From positions 1-56,171 of the forward strand of contig CAZJHX010000065.1 of NCBI GenBank assembly GCA_964545715.1: 56,171 bases of DNA. The letters are read 5' to 3'. Of this stretch, positions 32,523 through 40,352 are shown one piece after another. Positions within the stretch are counted from its first letter, which is position 1. Every line of letters begins with the position of its first letter. The notes below the pieces were generated by a model, which saw only the letters and a list, made by a program, of their open reading frames with translations, did not search any database and was not told where the DNA came from. The stretch comes from CAZJHX01 sp964545715. Lineage in GTDB: Bacteria; Myxococcota_A; UBA9042; GCA-2863065. The position numbers were made by a program, and so were the translations under genes.

Positions 32523-33112
32523 CCCAGCACCCTCAACCCCAGCTCAGCCAGCATCGAGGTCACCGCAGCCAGCGGCAGCCCGGTGATCGCCGTGAAGTCG
32601 TCCCCGGCGATCTGGTCCATCAAGGCGATGCCCAGCCCCTCGATCTTGTACGACCCAGCGCAGTCCAGGGGCTGGTCGCGGCGCACATAGTCCGCGATTT
32701 CGGCGTCGGTCAGCGCCCGGAGCGCGATGCGATGCACGTCGACATGCTCGCGCGCCTCGCCGGTGCGGCTGTCGATGACACACACGCCCGTGATCAGCTC
32801 GTGTGGCCGCCCCGCCAGCTGCCGAAGCTGCTCACACGCTCGCTGTGCGGTTCCGGGCTTGGTCAGGATGCGCCCATCCACGCAGGCGACCTGGTCGGAT
32901 CCGATGATGAGGGCGTCCGTGTGCGTCGCGGCCACCGCCATCGCTTTTGCCCGGCTCAACGTCCGCGCCAGCTCGCGCGGCGCCAGCTCATAACCCGTTT
33001 CGTCCACGCCCGGCGCCACGGCCTCGAACGGGACGCCGAGCCGCTCCAGCAGGGCGCGGCGATAACGAGAGGTAGAAGCGAGAATCAGGCGTCGCACAGC
33101 GGGGCGCATCAT
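32519..33112 (-). CDS. Maf/YceF-like nucleotide pyrophosphatase, 197 aa
   Basis: Maf-family enzymes hydrolyse non-canonical or modified NTPs to NMP and pyrophosphate. The N-terminal L-A-S-T-S-R-Y-R-R-A-L-L motif, the catalytic S-D-Q-V (residue ~70), and S-Y-K-I-E-G-L-G-I-A-L-M near the C terminus are seen. The last motif is closer to the YceF type (7-methyl-GTP pyrophosphatase) than to the dTTP/UTP-specific Maf type. Two adjacent ATGs are possible starts. The gene overlaps the amidase gene by four bases, an unusual link of nucleotide sanitation to wall hydrolysis, though Maf genes are also near cell-shape genes elsewhere. Confidence 0.92.
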   Translation of the reverse strand: MMRPAVRRLILASTSRYRRALLERLGVPFEAVAPGVDETGYELAPRELARTLSRAKAMAVAATHTDALIIGSDQVACVDGRILTKPGTAQRACEQLRQLAGRPHELITGVCVIDSRTGEAREHVDVHRIALRALTDAEIADYVRRDQPLDCAGSYKIEGLGIALMDQIAGDDFTAITGLPLAAVTSMLAELGLRVLG

Positions 33113-33139
33113 ACACCCGGTGTCGGCTAAGTGGGCCGC

Positions 33140-33760
33140 CTATCGGCCGAAGAGCAGCGCCAGCAGCGAGCCGAGCGCCACAAAGAACAGCACGATCAGC
33201 CATTTGGGCGGCTGGTCAGACGGCGCGGCCTGGTATTTCGGCGGCTCTGCGTCGGCGAACAGGTCCATCGGCAGGTCGTCGTCCATGGCGACCACCTGCT
33301 CGATCGCGGAGTCCGCCCGCTCGGCGGCGGCCTCTCGCTTGTGGCCCGCGTTTCGGGCCGCGCGTTCCCACGTGTCCTCGATCGCCAGCGCAATGCTGCG
33401 GTGCTGGGACAGCGTGCTCATGGCCGCCGCAAAGTTGTTCTCGTTACGATCGACGCATACCACCGGGCCGGCAGCGACCGCGATGACCACACCGTTCAGC
33501 TTGCCGTGGGCGAGTCGCGTCAGCGCGCCGGCAAACCGTGTGCCCACGTTGGGGGCGGGGGTGCCCTCGTCGTGGATCTCCTCGGTCAGGACGGCGTCGT
33601 TCTCCTTGCACCATTGGGTGATGCGCGAGTACTCGTGAGCGAGGTTGGACTCGGACCGCATCGACTGCGCGGGCCATGCATACCCTGAGACGTAGAACGG
33701 TTCGTCGGTGGCCATCGTGTGCAGAGGATCGCCCGGCTTTGGCTCGGACTCCAGAAACAT
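33140..33760 (-). CDS. Membrane-anchored protein with serine-resolvase-like N domain, 206 aa
   Basis: Residues ~20-115 follow the serine-resolvase N-terminal pattern: Y-V-S-G start strand, then E-Y-S-R-I-T-Q-W-C helix, H-D-E-G-T loop, R-F-A-G-A-L helix, and G-V-V-I-A-V strand. The classical R-V-S-T active-site motif is replaced and the D-R-L-x-R region reads D-R-N-E-N. No DNA-binding domain follows. Instead there is a charged linker and a C-terminal membrane helix (W-L-I-V-L-F-F-V-A-L-G) ending at the C terminus, a tail-anchored layout. The fold call is by eye. It lies nine bases after a multi-pass membrane protein gene. Confidence 0.65.
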   Translation of the reverse strand: MFLESEPKPGDPLHTMATDEPFYVSGYAWPAQSMRSESNLAHEYSRITQWCKENDAVLTEEIHDEGTPAPNVGTRFAGALTRLAHGKLNGVVIAVAAGPVVCVDRNENNFAAAMSTLSQHRSIALAIEDTWERAARNAGHKREAAAERADSAIEQVVAMDDDLPMDLFADAEPPKYQAAPSDQPPKWLIVLFFVALGSLLALLFGR

Positions 33761-33769
33761 GCGGCGCGC

Positions 33770-34621
33770 TTATGCAATCAATGCGGCGCAGGTCAGAAAC
33801 AACGCCAGCGTGAGCGCCAGCCCGATCGCCCGCATTCGGTCGGGCAGCTCCGCAAACGGGCCGAACCGACACAAGCCCACCAGCACCGCCGGCGCGATCG
33901 CACACAGCATGAAGGCCGCCATGCCGATCGCTGAAGAGTGCACCGAGCCGATGAGCGCCGCGCCCGCGACGAGCGTGACCACCAGCGCTGCGGCGTCGAT
34001 CGCCGGCGCTGTGTTGCGCGTCCGCCAGGTCGCCGCGCCCAGCCCGATCAGCGCCGCGGTTAGCACCCACAGCGCCTCCGACACGGCATCGGGGCCCCTG
34101 CCCAGCAAGACGACGGCCAGCCCCGCGACCCAGCAGGCCATCAGCGTCGCCCAGGTCGGTGACTCCAGGGAGTCCGCCATCGCGTCCAGCCCCGCCCACG
34201 CGGCAAACATCAGGGCGCCGGTGAAGACGACGAGCGCCGAAGCGGCCATAGCGCCGTCCACGTCCGCAGGCAGCAGCTCCCACGAGAGCAGCAGATACGC
34301 CAGCAACGGTGCGGAGGCGCGCGCGCGCTCAACGGCCACGGACTCGGTGGCGTGCAGCCGGACGTCCAGGATCGCGAGCATGGTGCCGAGCAGCGCCATG
34401 TACGGCATCAGCGCCACGATTCGGCTGGGCTGACCCGTCATACCCACCACCAGCGTCCATCCGGCGATGAAACCCAGCCCGACACCCGCGGCGGCGACCG
34501 TCTCGACCGCGCCCGCGCGCCGCAGCTTCAGCGACAGCCGGGTCTCGGCGACCCACGCCGCGCCGCCCAGCAGTCCCGGCAGCACGCCGCCGAACATGGC
34601 GGTGGTCAGGATGGAGTCCAT
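33770..34621 (-). CDS. Multi-pass membrane protein, 283 aa
   Basis: About eight to nine hydrophobic helices span the whole protein, rich in Ala, Leu, Gly and Val, with short loops. No signature motif of a known transporter was recognised. It is the first gene of a probable six-gene minus-strand operon running to the ferritin-like gene at 28370, followed after nine bases by the tail-anchored resolvase-like protein, which suggests these two membrane proteins act together. Confidence 0.78.
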   Translation of the reverse strand: MDSILTTAMFGGVLPGLLGGAAWVAETRLSLKLRRAGAVETVAAAGVGLGFIAGWTLVVGMTGQPSRIVALMPYMALLGTMLAILDVRLHATESVAVERARASAPLLAYLLLSWELLPADVDGAMAASALVVFTGALMFAAWAGLDAMADSLESPTWATLMACWVAGLAVVLLGRGPDAVSEALWVLTAALIGLGAATWRTRNTAPAIDAAALVVTLVAGAALIGSVHSSAIGMAAFMLCAIAPAVLVGLCRFGPFAELPDRMRAIGLALTLALFLTCAALIA

Positions 34622-34690
34622 GGCCCGTAGTTACCCGATGTCCGCCGCGAGTTCCAGCGGCGTTTCGGCCAAGATGCTAAGGTGCGCGAC

Positions 34691-35425
34691 ATGGTGAAGA
34701 GAGCCTGCCTGTCCACGTTGGCGCTACTGATGACCGTCGCATGCTCGCCCGGGGTCGCGCCGGCGCCCGCGCACGTCTACGGCCGCGCGCCGGCCCCAAA
34801 ACCGCGCCCCAAAGTGCGCCCTGCACCGCGTCCGAAGCCTGCGCCGTCCACATCGCTGCCCACGCGTCGCGCGCTCGAGGTCCGAGACGTCGTCAAGGCC
34901 TACAGCGTGAACTGGGTCGTGCCGCCCGCCGAGGAGCCGCGCGGCGACCATCGGGTGAGCAACGCGCCGGAGACGGACATTCGCGCGGTCTCCGTGGCCA
35001 ACGACCGGCGGCGCATCCGCATCGACATCGCGCTGCACAATCCGGTCAGCTTCACCAAGAAGGTCATCTTCGCCGCCCGCATCTACTACAAGGGCGACGT
35101 CAGCGAGGGGTTCTTGTTTTCGCCCCATCAAAAGAAGCTGATGTACGTGCGGTTTCAGGGGCAAAAGGTCGTGTCATCGCGCCAGCTGAAGACGCGGGTC
35201 GGCTCGGATTGGGTCGAGATCGTCGGCGGCACTGTGCGCGGCGTGCGCAAGCCCAACTCGATCATCTCGCTGTTCATCGACAAGGACGTCCACTTCGCCA
35301 AGAAGGACTACGGCAAGCGCAAGTGGCTGCGCGCTCAGTTCTTCACCGGCTTCATTCGCAAGGGCGACGGTCAGCTGCGTCCGGCCGACGAGACGCGCCG
35401 GATCAAGCTCTCATACATCCGCTAG
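34691..35425 (+). CDS. Lipoprotein with Pro-rich linker, 244 aa
   Basis: TAAGGT at about 34678-34683 precedes the ATG at 34691; a GTG nine bases upstream is less likely. The signal peptide ends T-V-A-C. A Pro/Lys/Arg-rich linker (about residues 25-60), suited to spanning peptidoglycan, leads to a beta-rich domain of ~180 residues with many Lys/Arg, including I-R-I-D-I-A-L-H-N-P-V-S-F. It resembles a YcfL-like periplasmic domain by eye only. It stands 21 bp upstream of the radical SAM gene on the same strand. Confidence 0.78.
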   Translation: MVKRACLSTLALLMTVACSPGVAPAPAHVYGRAPAPKPRPKVRPAPRPKPAPSTSLPTRRALEVRDVVKAYSVNWVVPPAEEPRGDHRVSNAPETDIRAVSVANDRRRIRIDIALHNPVSFTKKVIFAARIYYKGDVSEGFLFSPHQKKLMYVRFQGQKVVSSRQLKTRVGSDWVEIVGGTVRGVRKPNSIISLFIDKDVHFAKKDYGKRKWLRAQFFTGFIRKGDGQLRPADETRRIKLSYIR

Positions 35426-35446
35426 CAGGACTCGAAGCCGCTCATT

Positions 35447-36967
35447 ATGGCCGACATCGTCCTCACTACGCTCAACGCCAAGTACATCCACTGCTCTCTG
35501 GCGCTGCGCTATCTGTACGCCAACCTGGGCGAGCTGCGTGATGCGGCCGTCGTGCGGGAGCACCTGATCAAGGAGCACCCGGTCAACATCGCCGAGCAGC
35601 TGCTGGCGGATGAGCCGCGCATTGTGGGCTTTGGCGTGTACATCTGGAACGTGGATCAGACGCTGGAGGTCGTGCGCACGCTCAAGTCGGTGCGCCCGGA
35701 CGTGATCGTGGTGCTGGGCGGTCCGGAGGTCAGCCACGAGACCGACGAGCAGGCTATCACCGCGCTCGCCGACTACGTCATCTGCGGTGAGGGTGAGCGG
35801 GCCTTTGCGACGTTGTGCGCAGCGATCCTGGCGGGTGAGCCGCCGGGCGAGCGCGTGATCCAGGGCGGCCTCCCAGACCTGAGAGACCTGGTGCTGCCGT
35901 ACGCGTTCTATTCGGACGACGACATCGCTCAGCGCTTCATCTATGTCGAGGCCTCGCGAGGCTGTCCGTACCGCTGTGAGTTTTGCTTGTCGTCGCTGGA
36001 CAAGGCGGTGCGCACGTTCGATCTCGATGCGCTGTGCACGGCCATGGACACGCTGCTGGAGCGCGGCGCCAAGCACTTTCGGTTCATCGATCGCACCTTC
36101 AACCTGGACCTCCAGACGAGCACTCGCCTGCTGGAGTTCTTTCTGGACCGGATGCGGGAAGGCCTCTTCGTGCACTTTGAGGTGGTGCCCGACAGGTTCC
36201 CCGAGGCGCTGCGGTCGGTCGTTATGCGCTTCCCCGCCGGCGTGCTGCAGTTCGAGGTCGGCATTCAGACGTTCGATCCGGCGACAGCGCGCCGTATCGG
36301 GCGGCCTCACAAGCGCGCAAAGATCGAGGAGAACCTCCGCTTTTTGTACAGCGAGACCCACGCCCACGTGCACGCCGACCTCATCGTGGGGCTGCCAGGA
36401 GAGGATGTGGCGTCGTTTGGGCGCGGGTTCGACGCGCTGGTCGGCATGGGCCCGGACGAGATCCAGGTCGGCATCCTCAAACGCCTGCGTGGCACGCCCA
36501 TCGCTCGCCACACCGAAGAGTGGGGTATGGTCTACCGTATGTCCCCACCATACGAGGTTCTGGCTAATAACCGGGTAGACTTCGCGCAGATGCAGGAGAT
36601 GAAGCGGTTTGCCCGAGCGTGGGATCTCGTCGCCAATCGAGGCAACTTCAAGACCGCAGTGCCCCTGTTGTGGCACCCAGACGTGTCGCCGTTTAACGGA
36701 TTTCTGGTATTCTCCCGCTGGCTGTCCGATGAAGTGGGCGTGCTGTTCGAGGTATCACTAACGCGTCTGGTTCGCGCTATACTGAAATATCTGACATCCG
36801 TGAAGGGCTTGGACGAAGAGGCTGTCCGCACGGCGCTCGCCAGTGATTACTCGCTGGGTGGACTCCGACGGCTGCCTAAGTTCCTGGAAGGCCCTGATTT
36901 AGAGACCCCGTCACGAAGACGACGCACCGGACTGAACCGGCGACAGGAGAGACACAATGCGTCATGA
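35447..36967 (+). CDS. B12-binding-domain radical SAM enzyme, 506 aa
   Basis: The N-terminal domain (residues ~1-140) has the Rossmann-like cobalamin-binding pattern, including V-V-L-G-G-P-E-V-S and C-G-E-G-E. The radical SAM 4Fe-4S site is C173-x3-C177-x2-C180 in R-G-C-P-Y-R-C-E-F-C. I-G-R-P-H-K and D-L-I-V-G-L-P-G-E are typical of the family. A C-terminal ~150-residue domain matches the DUF4080-type extension. Such enzymes modify or methylate unactivated carbons, but the substrate is unknown. The stop overlaps the start of the downstream kinase by 11 bp. Confidence 0.9.
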   Translation: MADIVLTTLNAKYIHCSLALRYLYANLGELRDAAVVREHLIKEHPVNIAEQLLADEPRIVGFGVYIWNVDQTLEVVRTLKSVRPDVIVVLGGPEVSHETDEQAITALADYVICGEGERAFATLCAAILAGEPPGERVIQGGLPDLRDLVLPYAFYSDDDIAQRFIYVEASRGCPYRCEFCLSSLDKAVRTFDLDALCTAMDTLLERGAKHFRFIDRTFNLDLQTSTRLLEFFLDRMREGLFVHFEVVPDRFPEALRSVVMRFPAGVLQFEVGIQTFDPATARRIGRPHKRAKIEENLRFLYSETHAHVHADLIVGLPGEDVASFGRGFDALVGMGPDEIQVGILKRLRGTPIARHTEEWGMVYRMSPPYEVLANNRVDFAQMQEMKRFARAWDLVANRGNFKTAVPLLWHPDVSPFNGFLVFSRWLSDEVGVLFEVSLTRLVRAILKYLTSVKGLDEEAVRTALASDYSLGGLRRLPKFLEGPDLETPSRRRRTGLNRRQERHNAS

Positions 36968-38489
36968 CCGCGCGTCCAGACTGGTCGCGCTGTTTGACTG
37001 CACGTCCGACGCGATCATCGGCGCCGATCCGGACGGCCTCGTGGTGGACTGGAATGCCGCGGCACAGCGACTCTTCGGTTATGCGCCGGACGAGATCATC
37101 GGTCGGCACATCCGCATGCTGGTGCCGCAGGAGGGCCGGGCGAGTCAGCGGAACATCCTGCAGGGGCTGGCCCGGGGGCGCGTGATTCAGGACCTGGAGA
37201 CGGTCAGGCGAGCCAAGGATGGTTCACTGATCGACGTGTCCATGACGGTCTCGCGGGTAACGGCGGACGACGGCACAGTGTTGGGCACCTGCGCTATCTT
37301 GCGCGACCTGACGGACCGCATGAAGGTGCGTCAGAAGCTTCGGGACGCGGAGCGCCTGGCGTGCCTCGGTGCGGTCTCTGCCGGGGCGGCGCACGAGATC
37401 AGTAACCCGCTGACATATGTGCTGGGCAATCTCGAGCTTCTGGAGGCGGAGCTGCATGATCTGCCTATAAACGCTGCCCGTCGAAAGGAGCTGGCGCTCG
37501 CGGTCGCCGATGTGCGAGACGGCGCTGAGCGTATCGCCCACGTCGTTGGCGGTCTCAAGAACCTGGGTCGTGCAGCGCATATGGCGCGGACGCCCGTCGA
37601 CCTGCACCACGTGCTCGAGGTAGCGGCGCGGCTGGCCAACAACGAGATCCGCCATCGCGCGCGACTGGTTCGCGAGTTCGGACCCGTGCCCGTCGTACAC
37701 GGCGATGAGAGTCGCCTGGTGCAGGTGTTTGTGAACCTTCTGCTGAACGCCGCGCAGGCGCTGCCGGCGGGGGAGGTGGAGAATCACCAGGTTACGCTGA
37801 CAGCGCGGACGTCAGAGTCCGGCCAGGCTGTGGTCGAGGTCGGCGATACCGGGCCCGGCGTCGATACCGCCGTGCTGGCCCGCATGTTCGAGCCGTTTGT
37901 AACCACACGGCCGGGCGGCTCCGGCATGGGGCTTGGGCTGTCGATCTGTCGAGATATCGTCGCGGCGCACGACGGGACGATCAGCGTTTATCGCACGGAT
38001 CATGGTGTGACCGTCTTTCGTGTGACGCTGGCCGGCCGCGCCACCGCCATTCGGGCGATCGGCAGTGAGAATGTGCCCGCTTTTGCGCCGGACCCGACCC
38101 CGCCGACAGCCGGGCGCGTTCTGATCGTGGACGACGAACCGCATCTCAACCGGCTGGCCAGTCGCGCGCTGGGCCGCGACTACGACGTGCTGGCGTGCGA
38201 CAACGCCACCGACGCCCTGGCGCTTATAAAAGGCGGCCGCGGGTTCGACGTCATCCTGTGCGATCTCATGATGCCCCAGATCACGGGGTGGGACTTCTAC
38301 CGCCGCGTTGCGGAGTTCGACAGCAATCTGGCCGCGCGAGTGATCTTCGTGACGGGCGGCGTGTTTACCCCGGAGGGACGCCAGTTTCTGGAGACGGTCA
38401 AGCCCCCGGTGCTGAACAAGCCGTTTGCGCTGGGCGAGCTGCGCCGCTTCGTCTCCGCGGGCATCGAGCGTCTAGCGGTCGACGTCTGA
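36957..38489 (+). CDS. Hybrid sensor histidine kinase: PAS-HisKA-HATPase-REC, 510 aa
   Basis: AGGAGA at about 36945-36950 precedes the ATG. Residues ~8-120 form a PAS domain (D-A-I-I-G-A-D, N-A-A-A-Q-R-L-F-G-Y). Phosphoacceptor His146 is in A-A-H-E-I-S-N-P-L. The ATPase domain has the N box N-L-L-L-N-A-A-Q-A-L, G1 D-T-G-P-G-V and G2 G-M-G-L-G-L. A receiver at ~385-505 has D-D-E, Asp436 (L-C-D-L-M-M-P), Thr466 and Lys488. No membrane helix is seen, so it senses in the cytoplasm. There is no DNA-binding output. The 3' end overlaps the convergent HsdS-like gene by 18 bp. Confidence 0.92.
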   Translation: MRHDRASRLVALFDCTSDAIIGADPDGLVVDWNAAAQRLFGYAPDEIIGRHIRMLVPQEGRASQRNILQGLARGRVIQDLETVRRAKDGSLIDVSMTVSRVTADDGTVLGTCAILRDLTDRMKVRQKLRDAERLACLGAVSAGAAHEISNPLTYVLGNLELLEAELHDLPINAARRKELALAVADVRDGAERIAHVVGGLKNLGRAAHMARTPVDLHHVLEVAARLANNEIRHRARLVREFGPVPVVHGDESRLVQVFVNLLLNAAQALPAGEVENHQVTLTARTSESGQAVVEVGDTGPGVDTAVLARMFEPFVTTRPGGSGMGLGLSICRDIVAAHDGTISVYRTDHGVTVFRVTLAGRATAIRAIGSENVPAFAPDPTPPTAGRVLIVDDEPHLNRLASRALGRDYDVLACDNATDALALIKGGRGFDVILCDLMMPQITGWDFYRRVAEFDSNLAARVIFVTGGVFTPEGRQFLETVKPPVLNKPFALGELRRFVSAGIERLAVDV

Positions 38490-39134
38490 TATCGCGGCGG
38501 CCGCCTGCTCGACCGCCGACAACATCCCCCGGTCTGCCTCGCGCCGCTGCTGCATGGCCCTCTCCACGACTTCCGACAGCTCCTCGCGACGCTCCACCAG
38601 GGCCCTGGGAACCGGCAGCGCGAGCAGGGTCGCAGCGCTGAAGCGTGGATGATGTCCACCCTCCTGGGCGGCGGCCAGCGCCGTCTGGACGGGTGACGAC
38701 AGCAGAAAAGGCGCTAGAAAGGCGATCGGCGCACCGTCCAGTGGCCGCAGGACCAGAAACTCGCTCGACACCACCGTCGCGCGCGCACCCTGATCGATGT
38801 ACGCGACCTGCCGCAGGTAGGGGCGCAGCCGCGAGATGATGACGTCGCCCGGACGGATGCGCTTCTTGCTGCTGCCGAGGGACTGTGCAGGCGTTGCATC
38901 TCGTGAAACGGCAAGGACGCCGTCCCGCGCGTGGGTCGTGTCCGCGACCACGACGGCGCCCAGGCCGGGGGTGCCGCTGTGTACGGTCTCGCGGACCTCG
39001 CTGACGAGCTCGCTCAAAAGGACATGCCCGTCAGCGGTGGAGCGGAGCCGTCGCCGCGGATCGTAGCGCTCGGGCGCCAGCACCAACCCGTCGTCGAGCT
39101 CGGACAGCCGCCGCACGGAAAACTGCGCCATCAA
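38472..39134 (-). CDS. Half-size type I restriction specificity subunit (HsdS)-like protein, 220 aa
   Basis: The protein has one target-recognition-like domain: I-R-P-G-D-V-I-I-S-R-L-R-P-Y in the middle and S-S-E-F-L-V-L-R-P, followed by L-A-L-P-V-P and a long C-terminal helix. These are typical of HsdS target-recognition domains. Normal HsdS has two such domains (~400 residues), so this would need to dimerise. It overlaps the methylase gene by four bases. No HsdR gene is in the window. Confidence 0.75.
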   Translation of the reverse strand: MMAQFSVRRLSELDDGLVLAPERYDPRRRLRSTADGHVLLSELVSEVRETVHSGTPGLGAVVVADTTHARDGVLAVSRDATPAQSLGSSKKRIRPGDVIISRLRPYLRQVAYIDQGARATVVSSEFLVLRPLDGAPIAFLAPFLLSSPVQTALAAAQEGGHHPRFSAATLLALPVPRALVERREELSEVVERAMQQRREADRGMLSAVEQAAAAISDVDR

Positions 39135-40255
39135 GTCTCCTGCCGAAAGCGCCGGTACGCCGTCAGAATCGTGGCGAAGTCATCTTGTCCGGTCGCCCGG
39201 CCGCTCGCGTCCTTGCCGTCCTGCTCGCTGACAGCGAAGAAGGTGGCGGGATCGCCGGGCAGGGTCTCGCCCACGTTGGGACGCCGGGCCACCAGGACCG
39301 CGCCCTTCTGGTGGGTGTGCGGCAAAAACGTATTGCGGCCGAGGCCGACCACGGCCAGAACGTGTGTGCGCGTGGTGAGAAGCCGGCGCAGCCCGGTCCA
39401 CTGGGCGGCGGCCAGCTTGTTGTGCGGCAGGACGATGCCGAGGCGGCCTCCGGGACGCAGGAGACCGACGCAGCGCTCCACAAAGAGCACGTCGCGCTCC
39501 ACGCGCTTTTGACCGGCGGCCAGCTCGTATTGTTGCAGTAGCTGCGGCTCACGGACCTCCCCCGCAAATGGGGGGTTGGCGACGATGACGTCGAAGCCGG
39601 GGCCGTCGCGCTCGCCGTCAGAGGTCTCGATGGTGCCCGCGACCCCGGTTTGGCCCACCCGCACCAGGCTGTTGCTGTAGCGCACGTTGCCGGGCTCGCC
39701 CCCGGCAAAGACCATCAGCGCCCGGGCGACGCGAGCCGCTCGTCGGTCGAAGTCGAACCCCCAGATCCGCTGTGGCGCGACCCCCCGCTTGAGGGCGCCC
39801 ATCAAGAAGCCGCCTGAGCCGCACGCCGGGTCCGCCACCAGCTCATCGGGCTGCGGGTCGACCAGCGCGACGCACAGGTCGACGACGTTGCGCGGCGTGA
39901 AGTATTGGCCTTTGCTCCCCTTGGCCTTCTTGCTGACCAGAAACTCGAACGCGGCGTCCATGACCCGCAGCTCGGTGGCGTCCAGATCGTAGCCGGCCAG
40001 CGTCTCGACGCAGACGGCCAGATGCTCCGGCGCCAGCAGTGACCGCGCCTCCGCTTCGAAGAGCCCCGCCCAGCGGCGGGTCGCTTGCGTCAGCAGCTCA
40101 TCGACGTGCGCCTGCACGGCGGCGGGCTCGCCCTCGGCTGTAAAGCGGCTCGGTCCGTCCCGCCTCTCGTCGTACAGCTTTGCGACCAGCAGCTTGAAGA
40201 TCTCTTCAAACGGATCCTGGCCGCTGTTGGCCACAACCAGCTCCTCCAGACGCAC
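39131..40255 (-). CDS. N6-adenine DNA methylase (HsdM-like), about 374 aa
   Basis: SAM-dependent adenine methylase of type I systems. G-Q-Y-F-T-P-R-N-V-V, then D-P-A-C-G-S-G-G-F (motif I, about residue 143) and N-P-P-F (motif IV, about 227) are intact. The N-terminal helical domain starts near D-P-F-E-E-I-F-K-L-L-V-A-K-L. The start is uncertain: no ATG lies in frame; GTG at 40255 is used, although it lacks a ribosome binding site. A CTG at 40279 is possible. It is followed by the half-size HsdS-like gene with four-base overlap. Without a nuclease subunit it may be an orphan or regulatory methylase. Confidence 0.8.
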   Translation of the reverse strand: MRLEELVVANSGQDPFEEIFKLLVAKLYDERRDGPSRFTAEGEPAAVQAHVDELLTQATRRWAGLFEAEARSLLAPEHLAVCVETLAGYDLDATELRVMDAAFEFLVSKKAKGSKGQYFTPRNVVDLCVALVDPQPDELVADPACGSGGFLMGALKRGVAPQRIWGFDFDRRAARVARALMVFAGGEPGNVRYSNSLVRVGQTGVAGTIETSDGERDGPGFDVIVANPPFAGEVREPQLLQQYELAAGQKRVERDVLFVERCVGLLRPGGRLGIVLPHNKLAAAQWTGLRRLLTTRTHVLAVVGLGRNTFLPHTHQKGAVLVARRPNVGETLPGDPATFFAVSEQDGKDASGRATGQDDFATILTAYRRFRQET

Positions 40256-40352
40256 AAAGAGGTCGTCGGGGGCGGTCAGTCGTTGTCGGTGGCGTTTGGC
40301 GATGCCCGATAAAGAACATGCGGCACGGTGGCGCGCAAGCGGGCAGGGTAGC

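Noticed and set aside
36307..36831. Short minus-strand frames within the radical SAM gene
   Set aside because: They are shadows of a well-conserved gene and carry no start signals.
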